64,000 nt of DNA, taken from positions 4,072,001 through 4,136,000 of the forward strand of contig NZ_CP082918.1 of assembly GCF_019931755.1 (NCBI RefSeq), given 5' to 3'. Every line of letters starts with the position of its first letter. Position 1 is the first letter of the stretch. The DNA is from Sutcliffiella horikoshii (GTDB taxonomy: Bacteria; Bacillota; Bacilli; Bacillales; Bacillaceae_I). Made by a program: the position numbers and the translations under genes. The notes under the pieces are model-generated. The model ran no database searches and had not been told where the DNA came from. It saw only the letters and a program-made list of their open reading frames with translations. Positions 8,651-17,507 of the stretch are shown piece by piece.

Positions 8651-9943
8651 TTATGAGTTTTGCATTTGTTCGATTTCTTCTTCTGTCAGCTTTTCACGCC
8701 AGATGCTGGCACCCAGTCCTTCTAGCTTTTCTTCTAGATGACTGTAGCCGCGGTCGATGTGTTCAAGACCTGTAACCTCTGTCAAGCCGTCAGCAAGTAA
8801 GCCGGCAATGACAAGAGCTGCTCCTGCACGGAGGTCACTTGCTTTTACCTTGGCACCTTGCAGCTGAACCGGTCCGTTGATAATAGCGGAACGGCCTTCT
8901 ACTTTAATCTGTCCGTTCATGCGACGAAGTTCATCGACGTGTTTGAAGCGGGCTGAGTAGATGGTGTCCGTTACAATGCTCGTACCTTCCGCCTTTGTTA
9001 AAAGGGTGGTCATCGGCTGCTGAAGGTCGGTCGGGAACCCTGGGTGTACAAGGGTTTTTACGTCGACGGCTTTCAGTTTTTCGCCAGGAACGACAAGTAC
9101 TTGATCTTGGTCATTGTTGATATCGATGCGTACGCCCATTTCACGAAGCTTTGCGATAAGCGGCTCCAAGTGAGTCGGGATGACATTGTCGATGATCATC
9201 TCGCCGCCTGTTGCAGCAGCCATGATCATGTATGTACCTGCTTCGATTCGGTCAGGAATGATGGTGTGTTTGCACCCGTGAAGGCTCTCCACTCCATCGA
9301 TACGGATGACATCTGTACCCGCACCTTTGATTTTCGCACCCATGCTGCTTAAAAGTGTTGCAACATCGATGATTTCCGGCTCTTTTGCCGCATTTTCGAT
9401 GATTGTTCTACCTTTTGCTTTCACTGCAGCAAGCATGATGTTAATTGTTGCGCCAACACTTACCACATCAAGGTAAATGCGGGCCCCTCTTAGTTCTTCT
9501 GCTCGCAGGTAGATGGCGCCTTGCTCATTTGTTACTTCTGCTCCAAGCGCTTCAAAGCCTTTGATGTGCTGGTCGATAGGTCTTGGTCCCAAATGACAGC
9601 CACCAGGCAATCCAACTACCGCTTTTTTAAAACGTCCTAGCATTGCTCCCATTAGATAATAAGAAGCACGCAGTTTTTTCACTTTTCCGCTTGGTAGTGG
9701 CATTGCGATCATTTTGGAAGGATCAACTGTTAGGTCTTCTCCCTCAAGCGATACGCTGCCGCCAATTTCCTCAAGCAGGCTGCTCAAGATCTCTACATCT
9801 GATATTTGCGGTAACCCTTCGATCGTGACGGGCGAGTCCGCTAGAATGGTTGCAGGGATCAAGGCCACTGCACTATTTTTCGCTCCACTTACGCGTACGG
9901 TTCCATTTAACTTGTTACCACCAAGGATTTTTAACTTTTCCAT
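8651..9943 (-). CDS. murA: UDP-N-acetylglucosamine 1-carboxyvinyltransferase
   Basis: First committed step of peptidoglycan synthesis: transfers enolpyruvate from PEP to UDP-GlcNAc. 430 residues of the EPSP-synthase fold. The catalytic loop [20 protein letters not shown] carries the fosfomycin-target Cys at 116; the N-terminal [15 protein letters not shown] binds the UDP-sugar. The locus between glpX and the transaldolase corresponds to the second B. subtilis paralogue (murAB/murZ). Ribosome site GAAGGGAGAAAT precedes the ATG. Confidence 0.95.
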   Translation of the reverse strand: MEKLKILGGNKLNGTVRVSGAKNSAVALIPATILADSPVTIEGLPQISDVEILSSLLEEIGGSVSLEGEDLTVDPSKMIAMPLPSGKVKKLRASYYLMGAMLGRFKKAVVGLPGGCHLGPRPIDQHIKGFEALGAEVTNEQGAIYLRAEELRGARIYLDVVSVGATINIMLAAVKAKGRTIIENAAKEPEIIDVATLLSSMGAKIKGAGTDVIRIDGVESLHGCKHTIIPDRIEAGTYMIMAAATGGEMIIDNVIPTHLEPLIAKLREMGVRIDINNDQDQVLVVPGEKLKAVDVKTLVHPGFPTDLQQPMTTLLTKAEGTSIVTDTIYSARFKHVDELRRMNGQIKVEGRSAIINGPVQLQGAKVKASDLRAGAALVIAGLLADGLTEVTGLEHIDRGYSHLEEKLEGLGASIWREKLTEEEIEQMQNS

Positions 9944-9991
9944 ATATTTCTCCCTTCAAGGCGAGGTTGGTTTCCAAAAGTGCTATTTTCT

Positions 9992-9997
9992 ATTATA
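9992..9997 (-). promoter_or_regulatory. Extended -10 promoter of murA
   Basis: Minus strand TGTGTATAAT: perfect TATAAT with a TG extension, about 50 bases ahead of the murA start. No strong -35. Confidence 0.5.
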
Positions 9998-10158
9998 CAC
10001 AATTATTACCAATCATAAAAATTTTCGTTAGCTATTAGTTTACACGAAAATTTTCTTTTCATATATGAAAATGCATGAAACTTTATCAAATCGTAATATT
10101 TGATACCATCCGCCTATATTCGACACATTGATTTTGTCGAAAAATAGCTGAAATTAAC

Positions 10159-10195
10159 AAAAACCCCCTGCTTATTTTTTCAGCAGAGGGTTTTA
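10159..10195 (-). terminator. Terminator after the transaldolase gene
   Basis: Minus strand ACCCTCTGCTG stem with CAGGGGGTTTTTG, after the stop at 10203. Confidence 0.85.
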
Positions 10196-10202
10196 TGAAA
10201 AA

Positions 10203-10847
10203 TTATTGCTTGCGGTTATTCCAATCCGCTAAGAATTTTTCGATTCCTTGGTCTGTTAATGGGTGGTGGAAAAGTTGCATCAGCACTTTGTAAGGAACAG
10301 TGGCAATGTGTGCTCCTTTTAACGCCGCTTCTGTAATGTGCATCGGGTGACGGATGGAAGCCGCGATGATTTCTGTCGGTATGTCATGCACCGCAAAGAT
10401 GTCAGCAATGGTAGATACGAGATCCATTCCATTTTGCCCGATGTCGTCAAGGCGTCCGAGGAAAGGAGAAACGTATGTAGCACCTGCTCTCGCTGCCATC
10501 AATGCTTGATTTGCGTTAAAAATAAGCGTGACATTCGTTTTGATATTGAGGTCACTGAATGCTTTTACTGCTTTCAAGCCATCTGGAGTCATCGGCACTT
10601 TTACCGTGATGTTCGGCGCGATTGCCGCAAGTGTTTTCCCCTCTTCAATCATGCCTTCTGCGTCAAGTGCAATAACTTCGGCACTGACAGAACCTTCTAC
10701 GAATGAAGTGATTTCGCGAAGGCGGTCTTCGAATGTAATGTTTTCTTTTGCCACAAGGCTTGGGTTTGTCGTTACGCCTGCAAGTAATCCCAGTGCATGG
10801 GCTTCTTTGATTTCTTCAAGATTTGCTGTGTCGATGAAAAATTTCAT
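10203..10847 (-). CDS. Fructose-6-phosphate aldolase/transaldolase-like protein
   Basis: 214-residue member of the short transaldolase family (B. subtilis YwjH). The Schiff-base lysine is K83 in [12 protein letters not shown]; other family blocks are [21 protein letters not shown] and ASIRHPMHI. Short transaldolases of this type carry either transaldolase or fructose-6-phosphate aldolase activity, and sequence alone does not separate them safely. Its place next to fbaA and glpX fits central sugar-phosphate metabolism. Ribosome site AAGGGAGAGATTGAC. Confidence 0.92.
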   Translation of the reverse strand: MKFFIDTANLEEIKEAHALGLLAGVTTNPSLVAKENITFEDRLREITSFVEGSVSAEVIALDAEGMIEEGKTLAAIAPNITVKVPMTPDGLKAVKAFSDLNIKTNVTLIFNANQALMAARAGATYVSPFLGRLDDIGQNGMDLVSTIADIFAVHDIPTEIIAASIRHPMHITEAALKGAHIATVPYKVLMQLFHHPLTDQGIEKFLADWNNRKQ

Positions 10848-10900
10848 GTCAATCTCTCCCTTGTTATGAAAAGTTATGTTTGCGCTTTCATATAAAAATG

Positions 10901-10926
10901 AAACAAAACCGCCGGGTATGGCGGTT
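10901..10926 (-). terminator. Terminator after fbaA
   Basis: Minus strand AACCGCC, ATACCC loop, GGCGGTTTTGTTT. Sits between fbaA and the transaldolase gene. Confidence 0.75.
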
Positions 10927-10985
10927 CTGCATATCGTTGCCTTGTTGTTGGTTGAATGGTGTTGTTGTCTTGTTAAAAAAATTTA

Positions 10986-11843
10986 TTACGCTTTGTTGGA
11001 AGATCCAAATTCGCGCATTTTGCCTTTTACTGTATCTTTAATTGCGTCGCGAGCAGGTCCTAGGTATTTACGAGGATCGTACTCTTCTGTTTTTGCAGCA
11101 AGTGTTTCACGAACTGCTTTTGCAGATGCAATTTGGTTTTCTGTGTTAACGTTGATTTTCGCTGTTCCAAAAGAGATTGCTTTTTGGATGTCATGCGTAG
11201 GGATTCCAGTTCCGCCGTGTAATACTAGAGGAACGCCAGCACGGTTGTTGATGTCTTCCATCTCTTTGAAGCCAAGGTTCGGTTCGCCTTTGTATGGACC
11301 GTGTACGGAACCTAAAGCTGGAGCTAGGCAATCAATACCTGTGCGTTTTACAAGCTCTTCACACTCTTGTGGATCAGCATAGATTACGCCATCAGCGATA
11401 ACGTCGTCTTCTTGTCCACCTACTACACCAAGCTCTGCCTCAACAGATACTCCGTGGAAGTGTGCTAATTCTACAACTTTAGAAGTTGTTTCAATGTTCT
11501 CCTCAAATGGATGGTGAGAAGCATCGATCATTACAGAAGTAAATCCAGCGTGGATCGCTTTTGCACAAGACTCATAGCTAGAACCGTGGTCTAAGTGAAT
11601 CGCTACAGGTACAGTTACACCGTACTCTTCCATTAACGCTTTTACTAATGCTACGATTGTTTTGAAGCCACCCATATAACGAGCCGCACCTTCAGAAACA
11701 CCAAGGATAACTGGTGAATTTTCCTCCTGTGCTGCTTGTAGAATTGCTTGTGTGAACTCTAGGTTGTTCAAGTTGAACTGACCTACTGCATAGCCTTCTG
11801 CATTTGCTTTTTTCAGCATTTCTGTCATGGAAACTAAAGGCAT
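10986..11843 (-). CDS. fbaA: Class II fructose-bisphosphate aldolase
   Basis: Zinc-dependent cleavage of fructose 1,6-bisphosphate in glycolysis and its reverse. 285 residues starting [20 protein letters not shown]. Metal and catalytic residues: [32 protein letters not shown] and VLHGGTGIP. The open frame extends 45 codons further upstream, but a perfect GGAGG sits 9 bases before 11843, and the extension has no family match. Confidence 0.97.
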   Translation of the reverse strand: MPLVSMTEMLKKANAEGYAVGQFNLNNLEFTQAILQAAQEENSPVILGVSEGAARYMGGFKTIVALVKALMEEYGVTVPVAIHLDHGSSYESCAKAIHAGFTSVMIDASHHPFEENIETTSKVVELAHFHGVSVEAELGVVGGQEDDVIADGVIYADPQECEELVKRTGIDCLAPALGSVHGPYKGEPNLGFKEMEDINNRAGVPLVLHGGTGIPTHDIQKAISFGTAKINVNTENQIASAKAVRETLAAKTEEYDPRKYLGPARDAIKDTVKGKMREFGSSNKA

Positions 11844-12086
11844 AATAACATCCTCCTTCGTATTATATTCACTCCGAAAAGTTTTTCCCGTTCTTACAAG
11901 GCGGTAAACACTGAAGCTCGTCCCTTTGATTAAAGGGTTCGCGGATCGTGCAAACCTTTTGTAAAAAATTTCACCCATATCAAAACTAGCTTGACCAATC
12001 GGGAAACCAGTTATGTATATTGGGTAAAAATGTGCAAAAACTTGACGGTTGATTTTTATCCAGTACTTAGCATATCAACTATGTAG
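11844..12086 (-). other. fbaA leader, no gene seen
   Basis: No coding frame is supported. It holds a small hairpin CCCTTTGATTAAAGGG at 11922-11937. Several TTG-beginning -35 candidates on the minus strand lack a matching -10, so the promoter is not placed. Confidence 0.4.
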
Positions 12087-12118
12087 AAAAACGGCAACTA
12101 CTGAAGTATGCCGTTTTT
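12087..12118 (-). terminator. Terminator after spo0F
   Basis: AAAAACGGCATAC stem with GTTGCCGTTTTT on the minus strand, about 55 bases past the spo0F stop. Confidence 0.8.
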
Positions 12119-12173
12119 CAATGTAAGCGATAACACCTAAAATGTTTTAATATTCAGTTATAAAATCAGCGTT

Positions 12174-12548
12174 TCAAACCGATTGGCGCGGCATGTTTTT
12201 ACGGACCGCATCTCTTATTTCATCAATATCGAATGGTTTGGCAAAGTGCGTGATTGCACCAAGGTCTTTCGATTCCTGGATCATATCCAATTCACCGTAA
12301 GCTGTCATAATGATTACCTGGATATCAGAATTAATTGCTTTTAGCCTCTTTAAAATCTCGATTCCGTCCATACCGGGGATCTTCATGTCTAACAATACTA
12401 AGTCCGGTGAATGCTTTTCTACGATATCTAATGCTTGGTACCCGTTTGCTGCCTGAAACGTCTGATAGCCCTCTTTTTGAAATACTTCATTCAACAAAAT
12501 CCGTATCCCATACTGGTCATCCACAATCAGTAATTTTTGACCCACCAT
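12174..12548 (-). CDS. spo0F: Sporulation phosphorelay response regulator Spo0F
   Basis: Single receiver domain that takes phosphate from sporulation kinases and passes it to Spo0B. 124 residues, the full family length. The acidic pocket is D10/D11 ([11 protein letters not shown]), the phosphoacceptor is D54 in [12 protein letters not shown], with T82 (IIMTAYGE) and K104 (HFAKPFD) in the canonical places. No output domain. Transcription appears to start at the sigma-H promoter described upstream. Confidence 0.97.
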   Translation of the reverse strand: MVGQKLLIVDDQYGIRILLNEVFQKEGYQTFQAANGYQALDIVEKHSPDLVLLDMKIPGMDGIEILKRLKAINSDIQVIIMTAYGELDMIQESKDLGAITHFAKPFDIDEIRDAVRKNMPRQSV

Positions 12549-12594
12549 TACACCCCACCTCTAAAAATAATCAATCCGTTTCCATCCACCCACC

Positions 12595-12634
12595 TAATTC
12601 TACTATAATAGTCTTATTTCCTCCTTTTTCGACC
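12595..12634 (-). promoter_or_regulatory. Sigma-H promoter and Spo0A-box-like site of spo0F
   Basis: Minus strand GGAGGAAAT (12624-12616), 12-base spacer, GTAGAATTA (12603-12595): a full match to the sigma-H consensus RnAGGAwWW / RnnGAATww. Directly upstream GGTCGAAAA (12634-12626) matches six of seven positions of the Spo0A box TGTCGAA. B. subtilis spo0F has the same two inputs. Confidence 0.75.
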
Positions 12635-12679
12635 GGGAAATTTTTTTGGGAAGATGTAATAGCAAAAAAATTTCGTTAA

Positions 12680-12716
12680 GGGGTCAGACCCCTGCAGGAC
12701 TTTTCCCCTTGATGTA
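12680..12716 (+). repeat. GGGGTCAGACCCC palindrome, short form (copy 2)
   Basis: Core at 12680-12692, followed by a TTTTCCCCTTGATGTAGAA tail resembling the one at 1147. Lies about 95 bases before copy 3 in the same gap and same orientation. Confidence 0.75.
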
Positions 12717-12773
12717 GAAGGCTCCAGCCAACTTAGCGAATGTCGGATTATGTAGGAAAAACGCGAACGAAAA

Positions 12774-12810
12774 GGGGTCAGACCCCCCTAGGATTTTTGC
12801 CTTTTGTGTC
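12774..12810 (+). repeat. GGGGTCAGACCCC palindrome, short form (copy 3)
   Basis: Core at 12774-12786 with two extra C residues, followed by TTTTTGCCTTTTGTGTCA, a degenerate version of the shared tail. Upstream of the DUF2529 gene. Confidence 0.7.
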
Positions 12811-12901
12811 ATACTGTCATTTATTATACTGGAGTTTTGGTGGAATGGAATGAGGCGATGGGTTTTGTTGAATAATTTATGTTATAGGAGTGTGATTTGG
12901 G

Positions 12902-13453
12902 ATGTTGAAGATTTTTACGACTCAGTTGCAGGGTGTGTTTAATAGGATTGGTTCGAGTGAGGAGTTTGCATTTGAGGATGCGGCGAGATTGTTGGCGCAG
13001 GCGGTTGTCGGGGACGGGCGTGTTTATGTGCATGGTGTGAAGGAGATGAAAGCAGTCGAGGCAGAGGCCACTACTGGTGCGGAGCCGCTTATGAGCGCTA
13101 CCCTTTTATCGGACCTGGACAGTTATCATGATCTGACAGATACGGACCGGGCATTGATTGTGTCACGCTTTTCCACAGATGAGGAAGCGATCAGTACAGC
13201 AAAAGCTTTGAAGGAACTGGGAATTGAGATTGTCGGGATTTCGACGGTGATGGAGCCTGAATTTGGAGGGTTTGCTGATGGGACGGAAACCCTTGTGTCC
13301 TTGTCTGATGTACATATCGACATGAAATTAAAGAAACCACTGATTCCCGGTGATGATGGAGAACGCTTTGCCTTCCCTTCCAGCATGGTTGCTCTTTATG
13401 TTTATCATGGGTTAGCTTTTACTTTGAAGGAGATTTTGGAAGAGCAGATGTAG
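12902..13453 (+). CDS. ywjG: DUF2529 family protein (YwjG)
   Basis: 183 residues, divergent from spo0F as in B. subtilis. The fold looks like a SIS-type Rossmann domain: phosphosugar-binding-like RVYVHGVKEMKAVEAEA, DRALIVSRFSTDEEAI and GIEIVGISTV alternate strand and helix. Function is not established. A weak ribosome site (GTGTGATTTGGG) precedes the ATG. Confidence 0.85.
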   Translation: MLKIFTTQLQGVFNRIGSSEEFAFEDAARLLAQAVVGDGRVYVHGVKEMKAVEAEATTGAEPLMSATLLSDLDSYHDLTDTDRALIVSRFSTDEEAISTAKALKELGIEIVGISTVMEPEFGGFADGTETLVSLSDVHIDMKLKKPLIPGDDGERFAFPSSMVALYVYHGLAFTLKEILEEQM

Positions 13454-13522
13454 GAGGACATATTTTATTTTTTGGGGGATAGCTGGTTTCTAAGATGACA
13501 GTATTCTTGTTTGTCCAGCTAA

Positions 13523-13700
13523 TTTGGCGCCGTTCGGCTTCTACGATGACAGTTTCTCTGTTTCTCCAGCTGTTTTGGCGCCGTTCGGCTTCTACGATGA
13601 CAATTTTCTTGTTTCTCCAGCAGTTTTGGCGCCATTCGGCCTCAACGGTGACAGAACCCCCTGTCCCCTCCCCTACTTTGGCACCGTTCGGCGTTTATAG
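13523..13700 (+). repeat. 51-bp degenerate tandem array
   Basis: TTTGGCGCCGTTCGGC begins at 13523, 13574 and 13625, with a diverged fourth at 13677, giving steps of 51, 51 and 52. Between them a CTACGATGACA...TTTCTCCAG segment repeats. 51 is divisible by three, so a frame stays open through the array, but there is no usable ribosome site. The rest of the 13454-13786 gap shows nothing else. Confidence 0.9.
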
Positions 13701-13786
13701 TGCCCTGTTCCAAGTTAATCTTTGATAAATTTAAAGGATTTTACCCACATTTAGCAAAAGTAATTTTTCATGGGAGGTTTCGACGA

Positions 13787-14353
13787 GTGTTATATCAGAA
13801 TTTAAAAATAGAAAAAGCGACAACGGAAGATGGGCCAAGCATAGTAGAGTTGTTGAAGAGCCGTGCTACCCATTTAAAAAGCAAGGGTTCTACGCAGTGG
13901 AGCTTCCTCCTTACAGGACAAGAAGATGCGGAAATTTTAGCGCTCGTTTCAAAGGGGTTATTTTATAAGGTGATCTTAAAGAGCAGCCACTTAGATGATG
14001 CAGCCCCACCTCTTGCAGCTACCTTTATGCTATCAGACACGCAAGAAGAGTGGGACGTTCACCTCTGGGGACAAGAGGACACCAGCAATACTGTTTATTT
14101 ACATAAGCTTGCTGTTGCCATGCGGCACAAAGGCGAGGGCCTGGGTGACTATCTGGTGGACTGGATCAAGCAGCATGCAGAAGAGCTGGGCTATACAAAA
14201 ATCCGGTTGGATTGTGTGGCTAGTGCAAAGCTAAGAAGCTTTTACGACAAGCATGGTTTTACCCTATTAAAAATAGTCGATGACCACTGTTTGTATGAAT
14301 GGGAAGCTAGTAAAGCGAATAAGGAGGTTCAGGATGGAGAACGAAAAGTGTGA
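13787..14353 (+). CDS. GNAT family N-acetyltransferase
   Basis: 188 residues. Acetyltransferase signatures: KIEKATTEDGPSIVELL at the start, then YLHKLAVAMRHKGEGLGDYL, where the A-x-R-x-x-G-x-G-like loop binds acetyl-CoA, and LRSFYDKHGFTLL near the end. The GTG at 13787 is preferred because GGGAGG sits 8 bases before it; codons further upstream have no ribosome site. The 3' end overlaps the next gene by 20 bases, so the two are probably translated together. Substrate unknown. Confidence 0.8.
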   Translation: MLYQNLKIEKATTEDGPSIVELLKSRATHLKSKGSTQWSFLLTGQEDAEILALVSKGLFYKVILKSSHLDDAAPPLAATFMLSDTQEEWDVHLWGQEDTSNTVYLHKLAVAMRHKGEGLGDYLVDWIKQHAEELGYTKIRLDCVASAKLRSFYDKHGFTLLKIVDDHCLYEWEASKANKEVQDGERKV

Positions 14354-14609
14354 TATAAAAGATGGCGTAAAAGAAAAGCCTTTAGAAGTGATTGACGGCT
14401 ACACGATAAAGTACCATGCAAACGGCAAAACCATTTGGTCCAAGGGGAAAATGTCAGGCGATCAACCTGAAGGGTATTGGGAATGGTATCGTGCCGATGG
14501 GACCATCAAGCGGTCCGGGTATTTTGAGAACGGCGAACCTGTCGGGGAATGGATTACGTATGATAGCAAAGGTGAAAAATACAAAACCACTAATCGTGAT
14601 AAAAAATAA
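14334..14609 (+). CDS. MORN_2-repeat (YwqK-like) protein
   Basis: 91 residues. Three short repeats of the MORN_2 type: YHANGKTIWSKGKMSGD, WEWYRADGTIKRSGYFENGE and GEWITYDSKGE. Proteins with this repeat are often annotated as YwqK-family antitoxins, but no toxin lies next to it; the partner is the overlapping GNAT gene. The ATG at 14334 has an excellent AAGGAGG site inside the preceding gene. Function is not known. Confidence 0.75.
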   Translation: MENEKCDIKDGVKEKPLEVIDGYTIKYHANGKTIWSKGKMSGDQPEGYWEWYRADGTIKRSGYFENGEPVGEWITYDSKGEKYKTTNRDKK

Positions 14610-14617
14610 TAACCATT

Positions 14618-14653
14618 AAAAAAGCTCAGAGCCATTAAACTCTGAGCTTTTTT
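14618..14653. terminator. Bidirectional terminator between MORN gene and pyrG
   Basis: AAAAAAGCTCAGAG and CTCTGAGCTTTTTT arms around an 8-base loop; A-run and T-run allow use from both convergent genes. Confidence 0.92.
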
Positions 14654-14661
14654 CTATAAAA

Positions 14662-16383
<1,722 letters not shown>

Positions 16384-16451
16384 TTACTAAAAAATGAAGC
16401 TGCCCCCAATTTCTCAGGTTCAGCATATGAATGTTTATTCACTAATAAAAT

Positions 16452-16492
16452 AAAAAACGCCCCACTTGCCAGCATTTCTAGCAAGGGGAGCG
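16452..16492 (-). terminator. pyrG leader attenuator
   Basis: Minus strand CGCTCCCCTTGC stem with GCAAGTGGGGCG then TTTTTT, 45-85 bases after the predicted start. The 5' arm holds the pyrimidine run GCTCCCC, which could pair with extra G residues added at the transcript start, as shown for B. subtilis pyrG when CTP is low. Confidence 0.85.
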
Positions 16493-16533
16493 TGTATATG
16501 TTCAACAAATTATACGTGTCCTTTTTTAAGGAG

Positions 16534-16572
16534 CCCAAAAAAGATTCTACCTAGTACAGGGTGAAAAGTCAA
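16534..16572 (-). promoter_or_regulatory. pyrG promoter with GGGC start
   Basis: TTGACT (16572-16567), 17-base spacer, TAGAAT (16549-16544), then seven bases to GGGCTC with the first G at 16536. A GGGC start is required for CTP-sensitive G addition. Confidence 0.85.
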
Positions 16573-16621
16573 GGATTGAATTAACTTACGAATTTTCACT
16601 TTTTTTCGGGTATGCGTAAAT

Positions 16622-16657
16622 AAAAAACACTCCCCGTTTATCGTCTGGGGAGTGTTT
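16622..16657 (-). terminator. Terminator after rpoE
   Basis: Minus strand AAACACTCCCC, loop, GGGGAGTGTTTTTTA directly after the rpoE stop. Confidence 0.9.
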
Positions 16658-16668
16658 ACTAGGGGCGA

Positions 16669-17232
16669 TCAGAGTTTCTCTTCCTCATCCTCGTCCAATT
16701 CTTCGTCTTCTTCTTCATCGTCTTCAAGTTCGTACTCATCGTCTTCGATCAAGTCTTCTTCAAACTCTTCGTCATCATCTTCGTCTGCATCATCATCGGC
16801 ATCGTCAAAGTCTTCCTCTTCAACTTCATCCTCTTCATAATCATCCAGATCGTCGAATTCTAATTCTTCTTCGTCCAACTCATCGAATTCGTCAGCGTCG
16901 ATATCGTCCTCATCAACAGCCTTCTTCTTCTTCTTAGCCTTTGTCTTAACCTGAGGAGTTGTTTCTTCTTCTATTTGATCATAAGGATACCATGCACGAA
17001 GTCCCCATTGGTTTTCTCCAATACAAATGAAACGGCCGTCAATGTTCAGGTCCGTATAGAACTGAGACAACTTGCCCTTAAGATCTTCATCTGTAAAACC
17101 GGTGATTTTCTTGATCTCCGTAATTAATTCGCCAAAAGTCACAGACTGCTTCTGTTCGTTAAATAAAGCAGTAGCGATTTCGATCAATGACATCTCTTGT
17201 ACTTCTTCTGCCGTTAAATGGTTTAATGCCAA
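16669..17232 (-). CDS. rpoE: RNA polymerase delta subunit
   Basis: Delta increases promoter selectivity and recycling of RNA polymerase. 187 residues: a folded N-terminal domain (LFNEQKQSVTFGELITEIKK, FYTDLNIDGRFICIGENQWG, GLRAWYPYDQ) and a C-terminal tail made almost wholly of Asp and Glu. TTG at 17232 is taken as start: AAAGGATG is 9-10 bases ahead and the resulting N-terminus aligns with B. subtilis RpoE; an ATG 12 codons upstream has no site. A TATAAT at 17310-17305 is a likely -10. Confidence 0.95.
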   Translation of the reverse strand: MALNHLTAEEVQEMSLIEIATALFNEQKQSVTFGELITEIKKITGFTDEDLKGKLSQFYTDLNIDGRFICIGENQWGLRAWYPYDQIEEETTPQVKTKAKKKKKAVDEDDIDADEFDELDEEELEFDDLDDYEEDEVEEEDFDDADDDADEDDDEEFEEDLIEDDEYELEDDEEEDEELDEDEEEKL

Positions 17233-17409
17233 TGTCTGCACATCCTTTCTATATATGTAAAAAGACAATATTCATAGCAATTCCTAGAAAAATCCATACC
17301 ACTCATTATAAACAAAATACCAATGTTTAATCCAGCATAAAATAAATCTTTCCCGCAAAAATAATAAAAAACGGGTGAAAAGGAGAAAAAAACTAAAAAA
17401 ATTAAAAAA

Positions 17410-17449
17410 GGGGGTCAGACCCCCAAAGGTATTTCCCTCTCCGCGTCGA
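17410..17449 (+). repeat. GGGGTCAGACCCC palindrome, short form (copy 4)
   Basis: Extended core GGGGGTCAGACCCCC at 17410-17424, then AAAGGTATTTCCCTCTCCGC and GTCGAA. Same layout as copy 1. Located between rpoE and icmF. Confidence 0.85.
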
Positions 17450-17457
17450 ACTCTATA

Positions 17458-17500
17458 AAGTCGGCGGGAAATCTTTGATTCCCCGCCCTTTTCTTTAGCA
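17458..17500 (-). terminator. Possible terminator after icmF
   Basis: Minus strand GGCGGG and CCCGCC arms with a 12-base spacer, followed by a short GACTTT. Weak T-run. Confidence 0.45.
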
Positions 17501-17507
17501 TTTCTTT

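Noticed and set aside
13495..13725. Open frame of 17-residue repeats as a small repetitive protein
   Set aside because: No ribosome site, the fourth unit is diverged, and the repeat is better explained as DNA-level tandem duplication like three other non-coding arrays.
14334..14609. YwqJ-type toxin partner for the MORN_2 protein
   Set aside because: No LXG or deaminase toxin gene is adjacent; the only coupled gene is the GNAT enzyme.
16652..16840. Serine-only protein on the plus strand
   Set aside because: Mirror image of the Asp/Glu tail of RNA polymerase delta.
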